This document shows positions 9,624-18,693 of a stretch of DNA of 64,000 nt, piece after piece (within the stretch, counting starts at the first letter, position 1; each line of letters begins with the position of its first letter). The stretch lies in NCBI RefSeq assembly GCF_006274605.1, contig NZ_CP040846.1, positions 1,929,041 to 1,993,040 on the forward strand, read 5' to 3'. The notes beneath the pieces were generated by a model. The model was not told the origin of the DNA and did not search any database. It saw only the letters and a program-made list of their open reading frames with translations. Made by a program: the position numbers and the translations under genes. The stretch is from Thermococcus indicus (GTDB taxonomy: Archaea > Methanobacteriota_B > Thermococci > Thermococcales > Thermococcaceae).

Positions 9624-9992
9624 ATGATTGAGGCAAAGTTGGTGTTTAACGGAACCTTCGATGAGGCTGAGGCTAAGGTCAAGGAAGTTCTCCCGCAGGC
9701 CGGCTTCGCCGTCGTCTGGGAGCAGGACTTCACGGCTGTCGTGAAGAACAAGCTGGGCATTGATATGCCGAAGTACAAGACCCTCGGCCTCTGCAACGCT
9801 AAGATCTTTTACGACCTCTGGAAGAGGAACGAGGAAATTGGAATGGTTGCCCCCTGCCACCTGCTCCTGTACGAAGATGACGGTAAGGTTCACGCGAAGA
9901 TGGCCGTGCCCGAGGAGTTCTGGGACGAGGAGGTTCTGGCGGAGCCCTTCAACAGAGTTGTGGAACTCCTCAAGGAGATTGGCTTCAACTGA
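9624..9992 (+). CDS. DUF302 family protein
   Basis: 122 residues. The sequence carries the family signature: a K-x-LGLCNA segment followed by IGMVAPCHLLLYEDDG, where many members have the LLLPC motif. DUF302 proteins are small alpha/beta proteins of uncertain role, sometimes linked to metal or redox stress. The ATG at 9624 is chosen because GGAGGGTG sits 7 bases upstream; an in-frame GTG at 9615 would overlap that ribosome site. It is monocistronic, with a dyad and TATA box well upstream and a T-rich tract after the stop. Confidence 0.85.
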   Translation: MIEAKLVFNGTFDEAEAKVKEVLPQAGFAVVWEQDFTAVVKNKLGIDMPKYKTLGLCNAKIFYDLWKRNEEIGMVAPCHLLLYEDDGKVHAKMAVPEEFWDEEVLAEPFNRVVELLKEIGFN

Positions 9993-10124
9993 CTTGTCTC
10001 TTTTTCTCCCCCACCTCCCATAATTTTAAAGTTGCAACAAAGTTCGGTGGAGGCGATGTAATGTTTCTTTGCGGAACTTGAGCTTATCTGAGATTTTAAT
10101 GCGTTACTCCTGCTGGAAACGCAA

Positions 10125-10135
10125 AGTTTTTAAAC
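10125..10135 (+). promoter_or_regulatory. TATA box for the C/D sRNA and downstream gene
   Basis: AGTTTTTAAAC lies about 35 bases before the C/D box RNA terminal stem, so transcription would start close to the sRNA 5' end. No second promoter is seen before the ATG at 10237, so RNA and mRNA probably share this promoter. Confidence 0.5.
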
Positions 10136-10167
10136 ACTCGTGTATAGTACTGTACTGAAATGTGCAC

Positions 10168-10233
10168 GCCACCAGTGATGAGTGTCATCCCTCCTGATGC
10201 CAAGATGATGACATTATCCCCACCTGAGGTGGT
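10168..10233 (+). ncRNA. C/D box sRNA (2'-O-methylation guide)
   Basis: All parts of an archaeal C/D sRNA are present in order: terminal stem CCACC (10169-10173), C box GTGATGA (10175-10181), a 12-nt guide GTGTCATCCCTC, D' box CTGA (10194-10197), a 7-nt linker, C' box ATGATGA (10205-10211), a 12-nt guide CATTATCCCCAC, D box CTGA (10224-10227), and stem strand GGTGG (10228-10232). Both guides have the standard 12-nt length. By the D+5 rule each would direct methylation of the target base paired to the fifth guide nucleotide before CTGA. The RNA ends 4 bases before the next ATG and contains that gene's ribosome site. Targets not identified. Confidence 0.88.
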
Positions 10234-10236
10234 TTC

Positions 10237-10701
10237 ATGCTTGGATTCTTCAGAAAAAAGAAGAAGGAAACCCACGGCCCGCTCGTATATCTGAGCGAGC
10301 CGACCATACTCTACCACACCCACACAGAGCGGGCTATCCTGGAGATACTCGAGGAGAAGCTCGACTCCAACAACTTTGTAATCCCCTCCGACTACGGCCT
10401 CAGAACCACCGACCACCTGATTCCCGAGGCGGAGATATTCGTGGCGATAGCCATAGTCGGCAAGTTCACCTCCCTCGTCGTCAGGGAGATTGAGATAGCC
10501 AGGGAGTACGGAAAGAAAATCTACACCCTCGATGTGGCCAGAAAGGACGACGAGATACTCTACCTCTTCGAGGAGGGGATTCCGGAGAGGATCGAGTGGC
10601 TGACGCCGGAGGAAACCCAGAGCCTCTACGCGGCCTTCCGCGGCGAGGACTTCTCGGGCTTCATGAAGTTCTTCTTCGGCGACAGGAAGAGGCAGTGGTA
10701 A
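10237..10701 (+). CDS. Conserved hypothetical protein, cytosolic, possible nucleoside-deoxyribosyltransferase-like fold
   Basis: 154 residues; begins with a basic stretch (FRKKKKE) and then a soluble alpha/beta sequence. The order of strands and helices, with DHLIPEAEIFVAIAIVG and VVREIEIAREYGKKIYTLD, is reminiscent of the nucleoside 2-deoxyribosyltransferase/TIR-like Rossmannoid group, but no catalytic motif can be named with confidence. Its ribosome site GAGGTGG lies inside the D box and terminal stem of the C/D sRNA just upstream, so sRNA folding or processing would affect its translation. Function unknown. Confidence 0.75.
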   Translation: MLGFFRKKKKETHGPLVYLSEPTILYHTHTERAILEILEEKLDSNNFVIPSDYGLRTTDHLIPEAEIFVAIAIVGKFTSLVVREIEIAREYGKKIYTLDVARKDDEILYLFEEGIPERIEWLTPEETQSLYAAFRGEDFSGFMKFFFGDRKRQW

Positions 10702-10722
10702 GGGCGGAAAGAAAGAAAGGGA

Positions 10723-12162
<1,440 letters not shown>

Positions 12163-13005
12163 TCAGACCACCCCCCTGGACTCGAGGTAGTGCTTTTTGG
12201 CTATCTCCTGCTCGCGGACGAAGCGGGAGTCACGCCTTATGACGTCGTCCCAGTCCACCTTGTGGGCGTCGAACATCGGCCCGTCCCTGCAGGCGAACTT
12301 TATCTCGCCGTCGTAGAGTATCCTGCAGGAGCCGCACATGCCGGTTCCGTCCACCATTATCTGCCTGACGGTGACTATGGTCGGAATTCCATACTCCCTG
12401 GTCAGCTCGGCGAGCTTCTTGAGACTTCCGAGTTTTCCCCCGCCGAAGACTATGTCCACCTTGTCCTTCTCGATGAGCTCCCTCAGAACGTCGAGGTAGT
12501 GTCCCTTGATTCCGCGCGAGCCGTCCTCCGTGGTGAGGTAGTGCTCGTCGGCGACGGGCTTCGCCAGGAACTTCTCGGGGTAGGAGTGGGCTTTGTCCTC
12601 GAAGGTCTGTATCGAGATCGTGTAGTTGCCGGCCTCCTTCATCGCCTTGAGCGTGGCGTAGTTCTCGGCCTGGCCGCAGACGGCATCGGAGACGAAGACG
12701 ACGTTCCCGTAGTACTTGACCTCAATTGGCATCCCGAGCGGGCCCGCGACCGCGTAGAGGGAGTCGCCAACGTCGAAGTTGTCCCAGAGGTCGAAGGTGG
12801 TCTTCCCGTGCCTCCTGATGAACATTCCAAGCCTTCCGGTTTCCCTGTCGGCGTAGTAGATGGACATTGGAATCCTCTCGCCCCTCTTGTGTATCATCAA
12901 AACGACGAACTGGCCCGGCTTCCATGCTTTGGCCACATGTGGCGCCTCAACCTCCATAAAGAAATCCCTTACATCCAGTTCTTCTTTCGCGGTAATTCGG
13001 TACAT
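12163..13005 (-). CDS. sudB: Sulfide dehydrogenase / ferredoxin:NADP+ oxidoreductase, beta (small) subunit
   Basis: 280 residues. A ferredoxin-NADP reductase/dihydroorotate dehydrogenase electron-transfer (PyrK-like) subunit: FAD-binding RIPMSIYYADRETG, the NAD-binding VVFVSDAVCGQAENYA region, and a C-terminal [2Fe-2S] site, DGTGMCGSC...FACRDGP. The start at 13005 has GGGAGGT 7-8 bases upstream; the further 32 residues of open frame run through the promoter. The promoter carries SurR-like half sites (13028-13071). The complex would exchange electrons between ferredoxin, NADH and NADPH in the cytoplasm. Confidence 0.9.
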   Translation of the reverse strand: MYRITAKEELDVRDFFMEVEAPHVAKAWKPGQFVVLMIHKRGERIPMSIYYADRETGRLGMFIRRHGKTTFDLWDNFDVGDSLYAVAGPLGMPIEVKYYGNVVFVSDAVCGQAENYATLKAMKEAGNYTISIQTFEDKAHSYPEKFLAKPVADEHYLTTEDGSRGIKGHYLDVLRELIEKDKVDIVFGGGKLGSLKKLAELTREYGIPTIVTVRQIMVDGTGMCGSCRILYDGEIKFACRDGPMFDAHKVDWDDVIRRDSRFVREQEIAKKHYLESRGVV

Positions 13006-13027
13006 GGATGAAACCTCCCGTACATAT

Positions 13028-13071
13028 GAACAGTTTTGTTCACCTTTAGTTTTGAACTTCGGGTTTATAAC
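13028..13071 (-). promoter_or_regulatory. SurR-like binding site overlapping the sudBA TATA box
   Basis: On the + strand, GTT-TTG-AAC (13049-13057), five bases, then GTT-TAT-AAC (13063-13071) match the GTTn3AACn5GTTn3AAC pattern reported for the redox regulator SurR. The second unit covers the minus-strand TATA box (TTATAAAC). A GAACA/TGTTC inverted pair (13028-13041) lies near the expected start site. Confidence 0.55.
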
Positions 13072-13209
13072 AGTTTTTTGAACCAAAGGTTTGGAACCCA
13101 TTTTCGCCCGAAATAAGCCCGGAGCGTCCTTTTTTCAAGCAGGCAGGGGAGACATTTTAGATTGGGAAGCCTTTTTAGCATGAGCACATAACCCCAATCG
13201 GTGATTGAG

Positions 13210-13995
13210 ATGGTGGAGATACCGAAGAGCCACCCACGCTACTGGAGTTTATACTACAGGGAGAAGATCATCGAGGGAATGGAGAAGGGGATGACGGCCA
13301 AAGCGGGCCTCATAGCCCACGGCCGCGGTGAGGCTTTCGACTACCTCATAGGCGAGAAGACCATAGAGCCGGCCGAGAGGGCCATGCGCGCCGCCATCGC
13401 GAAGCTGATACTGGCAAAGCACCCGGTTATCTCGGTCAACGGCAACGTCGCGGCACTCGTCCCAAAGGAGACGATAGAGCTGGCAAAAGCGCTGAACGCC
13501 AAGCTCGAGATAAACCTCTTCTACCGCACGGAGGAGCGCGTTAGAGCTATAGCGAAGGAGCTGAGGAAGCACGACCCCGGCGTGGAGCTCCTCGGAATAA
13601 ACCCCACGAAGCGCATCCCCGGCCTGGAGCACGAGAGGGGGAAGGTCGACGAAGAAGGCATCTGGAAGGCCGACGTGGTGGTTGTCCCGCTGGAGGACGG
13701 CGACAGGACGGAGGCCCTCGTCAGAATGGGCAAGTTCGTGATCACCATTGACCTGAACCCGCTTTCCCGCTCGGCGAGGATGGCGGACATAACGATAGTC
13801 GACAACATAGTCCGCGCGTATCCGAGGATGACTGAACTGGCCAGGGAGATGAAGGACTACAGCAGGGAGGAGCTCCTCGCTATACTGGAGGAGTACAACA
13901 ACGAAAAAACACTGGGCGATGTGCTCATCCACATGGAGCAACGGCTGACCAAGCTGGCCGAAGGAGGGGTCTGGAGGAAGAAGACGCTGGAGTGA
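13210..13995 (+). CDS. 4-phosphopantoate--beta-alanine ligase (archaeal phosphopantothenate synthetase)
   Basis: 261 residues. The archaeal enzyme that, with pantoate kinase, replaces bacterial PanC/CoaA in coenzyme A synthesis: 4-phosphopantoate + beta-alanine + ATP to 4-phosphopantothenate. Recognised from the start IPKSHPRYWSL, the VNGNVAALVP segment, the LLGINPTKRIPGLEHERGKV region and DLNPLSRSARMADITIVDN. GGTGAT lies 5 bases before the ATG at 13210; an in-frame GTG at 13201 lies within that site. A TATA-like CTTTTTAGC lies upstream. It converges on the HTH gene with a 2-bp gap. Confidence 0.92.
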   Translation: MVEIPKSHPRYWSLYYREKIIEGMEKGMTAKAGLIAHGRGEAFDYLIGEKTIEPAERAMRAAIAKLILAKHPVISVNGNVAALVPKETIELAKALNAKLEINLFYRTEERVRAIAKELRKHDPGVELLGINPTKRIPGLEHERGKVDEEGIWKADVVVVPLEDGDRTEALVRMGKFVITIDLNPLSRSARMADITIVDNIVRAYPRMTELAREMKDYSREELLAILEEYNNEKTLGDVLIHMEQRLTKLAEGGVWRKKTLE

Positions 13996-13997
13996 GC

Positions 13998-14729
13998 TCA
14001 GAACTCCTTCTCCGTCTTTTCCACCAGCCTTCTGAGGCCGGCAATGAGCTCCGCCTCACTTCCAACGTTCGATATCACCAGCGGAACCCTCTCGCGCTCG
14101 GCCAGTTTCACCGCGAGCTCGTCGAGTTTTTTAACGCCGTGAAGGACGACAACTGCCGGCTTGAGTCCCTGAACGCGAACCGCTATCATCGGGCTCCTTC
14201 CGGTGGTGACCTTGGTGAATATCAGCGCCCTTTCGGTCGTCCAGCCATACAGCTTGAGGAACTCCTCGCTGCTCATCTCGAGGATCGCCTTTATGCTGTC
14301 GACGACCGTGTAGCCGTAGATGCGCCTGTCGAGGAGGTGCATGTTGGCGACGACCTCCCCCCTGACGGCCCCAACGAGATCCTTTATGGTTATCGGAAGG
14401 GCGAACTCCCTGATGTCGAGTATGGCGCTCGTGGGAAGCTCGCTGCCGAGGGTCTTGCTGAACGCACGGATCACGTTTCCACCGCGCTTCTCGTCTATCT
14501 CGAGGAGGGCCTCGACGAACTTCCGTATCGTGGACGCGCCGGGGCTCTTTCTCCTGCCGCCCTCGTAGTCGCTTATGACCGAAGAAGAGACGCCAAGGTA
14601 TTCGGCCAGCTCCGTCTGGCTGATTCCGAATATCTCACGCCATTTGCGCATGGTTTTACCGGGGTCGGAGGAGAGGGTTATTTCCCCCGCTATCCTCTTT
14701 GCCAGGGCTTCTTTCTCCTTTTCAAGCAT
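13998..14729 (-). CDS. HTH (XRE-type) transcriptional regulator with C-terminal sensor domain
   Basis: 243 residues. An N-terminal Cro/C1-type helix-turn-helix (residues about 28-70: ISQTELAEYLGVSSSVISDYE) is followed by a helix and an alpha/beta domain of about 130 residues of unknown ligand. This two-domain layout is common in euryarchaeal regulators of the COG1709 type. A perfect palindrome GGCAATTGCC (14766-14775) lies just upstream of its minus-strand TATA box (14751-14760) and also upstream of the dphB promoter, so autoregulation is plausible. Target genes cannot be told from the window. Confidence 0.82.
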   Translation of the reverse strand: MLEKEKEALAKRIAGEITLSSDPGKTMRKWREIFGISQTELAEYLGVSSSVISDYEGGRRKSPGASTIRKFVEALLEIDEKRGGNVIRAFSKTLGSELPTSAILDIREFALPITIKDLVGAVRGEVVANMHLLDRRIYGYTVVDSIKAILEMSSEEFLKLYGWTTERALIFTKVTTGRSPMIAVRVQGLKPAVVVLHGVKKLDELAVKLAERERVPLVISNVGSEAELIAGLRRLVEKTEKEF

Positions 14730-14831
14730 GTTGGTAAAGTGTTCGTCAATCGTTATAAGCTTTTCGGCAATTGCCTAACACCCTTCCCTCAAGCTTAAAA
14801 ACTCCCCGCCCTACGCTCCCCGGTGAGGCTC

Positions 14832-15626
14832 ATGGCGATATACTTCATAGGGCTTGGCCTTTACGACGAGAAGGACATCACGCTCAAGGGGCTTGAAACC
14901 GCCAGAAAGTGCGATCTAGTCTTCGCCGAGTTCTACACGTCATTGCTAGCCGGGACAACGCTGGACCGGGTCGAGGAGCTCATCGGGAAGCCAATCCGGC
15001 GGCTGAGCAGGGAGGAGGTTGAGCTCTACTTCGAGCACATCGTGCTGAGCGAAGCTAAGGAGAGAGATGTGGCCTTTCTGACCGCCGGCGATCCGATGGT
15101 GGCGACGACGCACTCCGACCTCAGGATAAGGGCCAAGGAGCTCGGAATCGAGAGCTACGTCATCCACGCCCCGAGCATCTACTCGGCGATAGCGATAACC
15201 GGACTGCAGATATACAAGTTTGGCAAGAGCGCAACCGTCGCCTATCCGGAGAAGAACTGGTTCCCCACGAGCCACTACGACGTGATAAAGGAGAACATGG
15301 CAAGAAACCTGCACACGATGCTCTTCCTCGACATAAAGGCCGAGCAGAACCGCTACATGACGGCCAACGAGGCGATGGAGATACTCCTCCAGGTGGAGGA
15401 GATGAAGAAAGAAAACGTCTTCACCCCAGACACGCTGGTCGTGGTTTTGGCGAGGGCCGGCTCCCTGAACCCGACGCTCAGGGCGGGATACGTCAGGGAC
15501 ATGCTCAAAGAGGACTTTGGAAGGCAGCCCCACGTGATGGTCGTTCCGGGCAGGCTCCACATAGTGGAGGCGGAGTACCTGGTGGCCTTCGCGGGGGCCC
15601 CGAAAGAGATACTCGACGGAATCTAG
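14832..15626 (+). CDS. dphB: Diphthine synthase
   Basis: 264 residues. S-adenosylmethionine-dependent methylase that completes trimethylation in diphthamide synthesis on elongation factor 2. Typical elements: YFIGLGLYDEKDIT at the N-terminus, the TAGDPMVATTHSDL loop, ASIYSAIAITGLQIYKFG, and a C-terminal VVVLARAGSLNPTLRAG. The ATG at 14832 follows GGTGAGG; the in-frame GTG at 14823 is the ribosome site itself. TATA box AAGCTTAAAAACTCC at about 14791. The tRNA-Val gene lies 42 bp downstream with its own promoter. Confidence 0.95.
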   Translation: MAIYFIGLGLYDEKDITLKGLETARKCDLVFAEFYTSLLAGTTLDRVEELIGKPIRRLSREEVELYFEHIVLSEAKERDVAFLTAGDPMVATTHSDLRIRAKELGIESYVIHAPSIYSAIAITGLQIYKFGKSATVAYPEKNWFPTSHYDVIKENMARNLHTMLFLDIKAEQNRYMTANEAMEILLQVEEMKKENVFTPDTLVVVLARAGSLNPTLRAGYVRDMLKEDFGRQPHVMVVPGRLHIVEAEYLVAFAGAPKEILDGI

Positions 15627-15632
15627 CGAAAG

Positions 15633-15642
15633 CTTTATATTT
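15633..15642 (+). promoter_or_regulatory. TATA box of tRNA-Val
   Basis: CTTTATATTT lies 27 bases before the mature 5' end of tRNA-Val, immediately after the dphB stop codon. Confidence 0.65.
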
Positions 15643-15668
15643 CTCTCCCCACCCATTATTCCGGGGAC

Positions 15669-15746
15669 GGGCCCGTGGTCTAGCCTGGTTATGACGCCGC
15701 CCTCACACGGCGGAGGTCCGGGGTTCGAACCCCCGCGGGCCCACCA
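15669..15746 (+). tRNA. tRNA-Val (anticodon CAC)
   Basis: Full cloverleaf: acceptor GGGCCCG/CGGGCCC, D arm TCTAGCCTGGTTATGA, anticodon stem CCGCC/GGCGG with loop CTCACAC (anticodon CAC), T arm CCGGGGTTCGAACCCCCG (slightly irregular stem), discriminator A and an encoded CCA at 15744-15746. No intron. Confidence 0.96.
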
Positions 15747-15749
15747 GTT

Positions 15750-15783
15750 ACAAACTTCGCCTGCGCGAAGTTTGATCAAGGTT
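15750..15783 (+). repeat. Left 34-bp inverted repeat
   Basis: Perfect reverse complement of 16535-16568. Its inner hairpin has 9-bp arms and a 4-base loop, and it could act as a tRNA 3' trailer or terminator. Confidence 0.9.
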
Positions 15784-16534
15784 CGTAGCTCCTCTTAAAA
15801 AGCAGATTCTGAGTGATTTTCTACCCAAACGGTTGGTTCAAGCGTGAGAACCCTCCAAGTGCTCCCTTAATATGGGGGTTTAACTCTAAATCGACGCCCG
15901 AAGGGCGTCAAAAGAGAGCAAACCCCGTGCCAAGGTCTGTTTAAACGTGTTCTCCTTGAGAAAAACGAGCCTTCTGAGTGCAAAATCCTTGTATTATGGT
16001 CTTTTTAGAGGGTGAGCTACTAACTTTTGGTGAAGCTTTTTCCAAAAGCTTCAGCGCTGGCGGAAGATTGGGTGCCTTTTTGGAATTTGCCAACTGTTCA
16101 TGTGGGTTTATCCCCAATTTGCTCTTTTGGGAGTGTTCCACCTTTAAACGGCGTCCAAAGGACGCCTTCTTGAGTGAAACACTCTCCAAAAAGCACGTGG
16201 AAAAGAAACCCAACTCAAAAGGGACACTTTAGAAAATGCATCTTGTTTTCCGCCAGCGCTTGCAAAGGAAGCTTTTGGAAAAAGCTTCACCAAAAGTTCG
16301 TGATTCCCGTTAAGGCTCCTTTGCGGAGGGGATTTCAAGTCCAAACTGACCTTTGAAAGACTGAATCCACTGGACTAAAGCGTTTTCCACACGGGTTCCA
16401 CTTAAACCGCGCTCCTTCGGAGCGCAAAAACCCTTGAACCCCTACAAAAAGGGCATCTCTGTTATGGATTCATTCTCTCAAAAACAACTCGTAAAGAAAT
16501 CCACCCAAAAAACGCTTTTTCAAAAGGAATCATA

Positions 16535-16568
16535 AACCTTGATCAAACTTCGCGCAGGCGAAGTTTGT
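16535..16568 (-). repeat. Right 34-bp inverted repeat
   Basis: Perfect reverse complement of 15750-15783, placed next to the 3' end of the convergent tRNA-Gly. Confidence 0.9.
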
Positions 16569-16569
16569 G

Positions 16570-16647
16570 TGGTGCGGTGGCCGGGATTTGAACCCGGGTC
16601 ACCGGCTTGGAAGGCCGGTGTCCTAGACCAGGCTAGACTACCACCGC
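16570..16647 (-). tRNA. tRNA-Gly (anticodon TCC)
   Basis: Acceptor GCGGTGG/CCACCGC, anticodon stem CCGGC/GCCGG with loop CTTCCAA (anticodon TCC), T arm CCGGGTTCAAATCCCGG, discriminator A and encoded CCA (16570-16572 on this strand). It follows tRNA-Phe by 8 bases and is probably cotranscribed with it. Confidence 0.96.
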
Positions 16648-16655
16648 ACAGAAAG

Positions 16656-16732
16656 TGGTGGGGCGAGGGGGATTTGAACCCCCGACACCCGGATCTTCAG
16701 TCCGGCGCTCTCCCAGGCTGAGCTACCGCCCC
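16656..16732 (-). tRNA. tRNA-Phe (anticodon GAA)
   Basis: Acceptor GGGGCGG paired with TCGCCCC (one G-U), D arm GCTCAGCCTGGGAGAGC, anticodon loop CTGAAGA (GAA), T arm GGGGGTTCAAATCCCCC, discriminator A, encoded CCA. First gene of the Phe-Gly tRNA pair. Confidence 0.96.
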
Positions 16733-16760
16733 ACGCCCAAAGATAAGGGGCAGACAGAGA

Positions 16761-16768
16761 TTTATAAA
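16761..16768 (-). promoter_or_regulatory. TATA box of the tRNA-Phe/tRNA-Gly pair
   Basis: TTTATAAA in a symmetric AGATTTATAAATCT context, about 29 bases upstream of the mature 5' end of tRNA-Phe. Confidence 0.65.
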
Positions 16769-16821
16769 TCTTGCGGTGGGCCGGGGCGAGACTGCACTGC
16801 TGTGGGGATTTTGAGCGGACG

Positions 16822-17694
16822 TCATATCTTCGGCTCAACCGCGTAAACGGTCCTGTCCTCTCCGATGGCTCCAATCAGACCGCGGTGGCGCCTCACACAG
16901 CTCTCGCATTCGCCGCAGTGTATCGGTTTGCCGTCCTCGGTGAAGCCCTTCGGCATGTAGCAAGAGTTGGAGTACTCGTACTTAGCGTCCAGCTCCCTCA
17001 GAAGCCTGGCTATGCCCTTCTTGTCGAGGTCTATGAGCGGTGCAACGACTTTTACCTCTGCCATGGTGCCGTACTTCAGCATCTCGTTCATCTTCTCAAC
17101 GAATTCAGGCGTGTTGTCCGGAAAGGTTGCCCCCTCCTCGGCGTTGAAGCCGACTATTATGTCCCCTCCGCCAAGGGCATCGAGGAGCGAAGCCGCGACC
17201 GCTATTAGAACCACGTTTCTCGCCGGAACCCAGACGCTCTTGGCGGTCTCCTGTGCAACTTCCATGTCCTCGAGCTCCTGGGCTGTGACCCTTGGCGTCT
17301 CTCCCCCAACGAGCGTCGTTCCCCTCAGCTTCGAGAACTCCTCGAGGAAGTCAAGGCGAACTATCTTCAGCGGAACATCCAGCTCTTTCGAGAAGAACTC
17401 GGCAACTCTGTTCGTAACGCGCTCCTCATTGCTTCCGTAGTTGATTACCAGCATCATGACCTCATCGTAGTTCCTCTTCGCCCAGTAGAGGCAGGCGGTA
17501 CTGTCAAGTCCGCCGGAGAACAAAACCACCGCGCGCTTCATTTTTCTCACCCAGCTCAAATCCAATTTTGATGGCTTAAAGTTTTCTGGAAGTTTGATGT
17601 CACTTGTAGCCTCATTGAGCGCTTCTTCTGTGGCTTTTTCTATTTCTTCGGGACTCAGATCTCTTCCCAATGAGACTGTTTTCCACCTCTTCAT
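16822..17694 (-). CDS. queC: 7-cyano-7-deazaguanine synthase (QueC) with N-terminal extension
   Basis: The core is QueC, which makes preQ0 for archaeosine in tRNA: PP-loop [25 protein letters not shown], and the zinc cysteines SCYMP...HCGECESC. From ATG 17694 it is 290 residues; from ATG 17541 it is 239, the usual family length. Both starts have good ribosome sites (GGAGGA before 17694, GGTGAG before 17541). The extra 51 residues are charged, helical and more AT-rich than the rest, and 17694 follows the pyrD stop by 2 bases. I report the longer form; the short one may also be made, or may be the only functional QueC. Confidence 0.88.
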   Translation of the reverse strand: MKRWKTVSLGRDLSPEEIEKATEEALNEATSDIKLPENFKPSKLDLSWVRKMKRAVVLFSGGLDSTACLYWAKRNYDEVMMLVINYGSNEERVTNRVAEFFSKELDVPLKIVRLDFLEEFSKLRGTTLVGGETPRVTAQELEDMEVAQETAKSVWVPARNVVLIAVAASLLDALGGGDIIVGFNAEEGATFPDNTPEFVEKMNEMLKYGTMAEVKVVAPLIDLDKKGIARLLRELDAKYEYSNSCYMPKGFTEDGKPIHCGECESCVRRHRGLIGAIGEDRTVYAVEPKI

Positions 17695-17696
17695 GT

Positions 17697-18602
17697 TTAT
17701 TCCTCCAGCGCCAGACCGACTATATCATTCACACCCGAAAAGCCCTCGCTTTCGAGGTATGCTTTGATGCCCTCGTTTATCTCCCGGAATACTCCCCAGC
17801 CGCGGAGAGAGACGGCTGTGCCGATCTGGAGGGCCGAGGCGCCGGCGAGCAGAAACTCTACGGCATCCCGCCAGGTGGTTATGCCTCCGATTCCAATAAC
17901 CGGGATTTCAAGAGTTCTCGCGAGGTCGTAGACGGCCCTTAGAGCTACCGGCTTCACTCCGGGCCCCGAATAACCGCCGACGCGGTTACTGAGAATCGGC
18001 CTTTTCGCGTAGACGTCAATGGCGATGGCTTTCAGCGTGTTTATTGCCGAGACCGCATCGGCTTCAGCTTTCTCGGCGGCAAGACCGAGCTTCGTAATGT
18101 CGTCTATGTTCGGCGTCAGTTTCGCTATAACTGGTTTATCGGTGGCGTCCTTAACGGCCTTAACGACTTCATAGACGTTCTCCGGATTTTGGCCTATCTC
18201 CATGCCGTAGCCCTTCGCATGGGGACAGCTGAGGTTGAGCTCGAAGGCATCTGCCACATCGCTCAGTTTTTCGGCGAGAAAGGCGAACTCATAAGGCGTT
18301 CCTCCGAAAATCGAGACTATCAGCGGGAAGTCAAAGGTGTATCCTTCCACCATCTCCAGGAAGCCCTTCCAACCTGGGTTGGGAAGGCCCATCGCGTTTA
18401 TCAGCCCGTAGGGGAGCTCGACGATGGTTGGATTATCGTAACCCGCCCTCGGTTCGATTCCGATGGACTTGGTAACGACCCCGCCGGCGCCCTCCTCGTG
18501 CGCCCTAATCCACTGTTCTGGAACCTTGTCGTTTACCCCCGAGGCAAGAATGAGCGGGTTCTCGAACCTTATCCCGAAAAGCTCCACTTCAAGGCTCGCC
18601 AT
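17697..18602 (-). CDS. pyrD: Dihydroorotate dehydrogenase, catalytic subunit (class 1B type)
   Basis: 301 residues. FMN enzyme oxidising dihydroorotate to orotate in pyrimidine synthesis. Visible features: [40 protein letters not shown], the catalytic Cys in [30 protein letters not shown], and the phosphate site IPVIGIGGI. Cys as catalytic base indicates class 1. No PyrK lies beside it, although SudB is PyrK-like. Transcribed with queC (2-base gap). Promoter CCTTAATAG on this strand at about 18635. Confidence 0.94.
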   Translation of the reverse strand: MASLEVELFGIRFENPLILASGVNDKVPEQWIRAHEEGAGGVVTKSIGIEPRAGYDNPTIVELPYGLINAMGLPNPGWKGFLEMVEGYTFDFPLIVSIFGGTPYEFAFLAEKLSDVADAFELNLSCPHAKGYGMEIGQNPENVYEVVKAVKDATDKPVIAKLTPNIDDITKLGLAAEKAEADAVSAINTLKAIAIDVYAKRPILSNRVGGYSGPGVKPVALRAVYDLARTLEIPVIGIGGITTWRDAVEFLLAGASALQIGTAVSLRGWGVFREINEGIKAYLESEGFSGVNDIVGLALEE

Positions 18603-18693
18603 CTTGACACCCCAAAGGCAAAAGATGTCGCTGGACTATTAAGGTTTTGCATTTTCCACGCATACAGAACATCGCGAATCCAGAAGCACTGTT

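Larger units (their letters stand above)
15750..16568. repeat. Non-coding element bounded by 34-bp perfect inverted repeats, between tRNA genes
   Basis: The outer repeats (15750-15783 and 16535-16568) are perfect reverse complements over 34 bp, and each contains its own hairpin, AAACTTCGC-CTGC-GCGAAGTTT. They begin 3 bases after the CCA of tRNA-Val and end 1 base before the CCA end of tRNA-Gly. Inside is a second inverted pair (16023-16065 and 16248-16297): 43 matching bases, with a 7-base insertion in the right arm. Three small hairpins with 7-bp stems and 3-base loops lie at 15893-15909, 16150-16166 and 16409-16425. Short open frames inside look spurious. No transposase is present. Similar sequence may recur elsewhere in Thermococcus genomes, but I recall this only weakly. 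Confidence 0.85.

Noticed and set aside
15941-16344. Several 60-90 codon open frames on both strands inside the element between tRNA genes
   Set aside because: They overlap each other in antisense, follow the inverted repeats, lack ribosome sites and have composition unlike neighbouring proteins; I regard them as chance frames in a repeat.
15893-16425. Three similar hairpins that might be a CRISPR-like repeat
   Set aside because: Stem sequences differ, spacing is uneven (about 257 and 259 bp) and no direct repeats of 24-37 bp with unique spacers are present.
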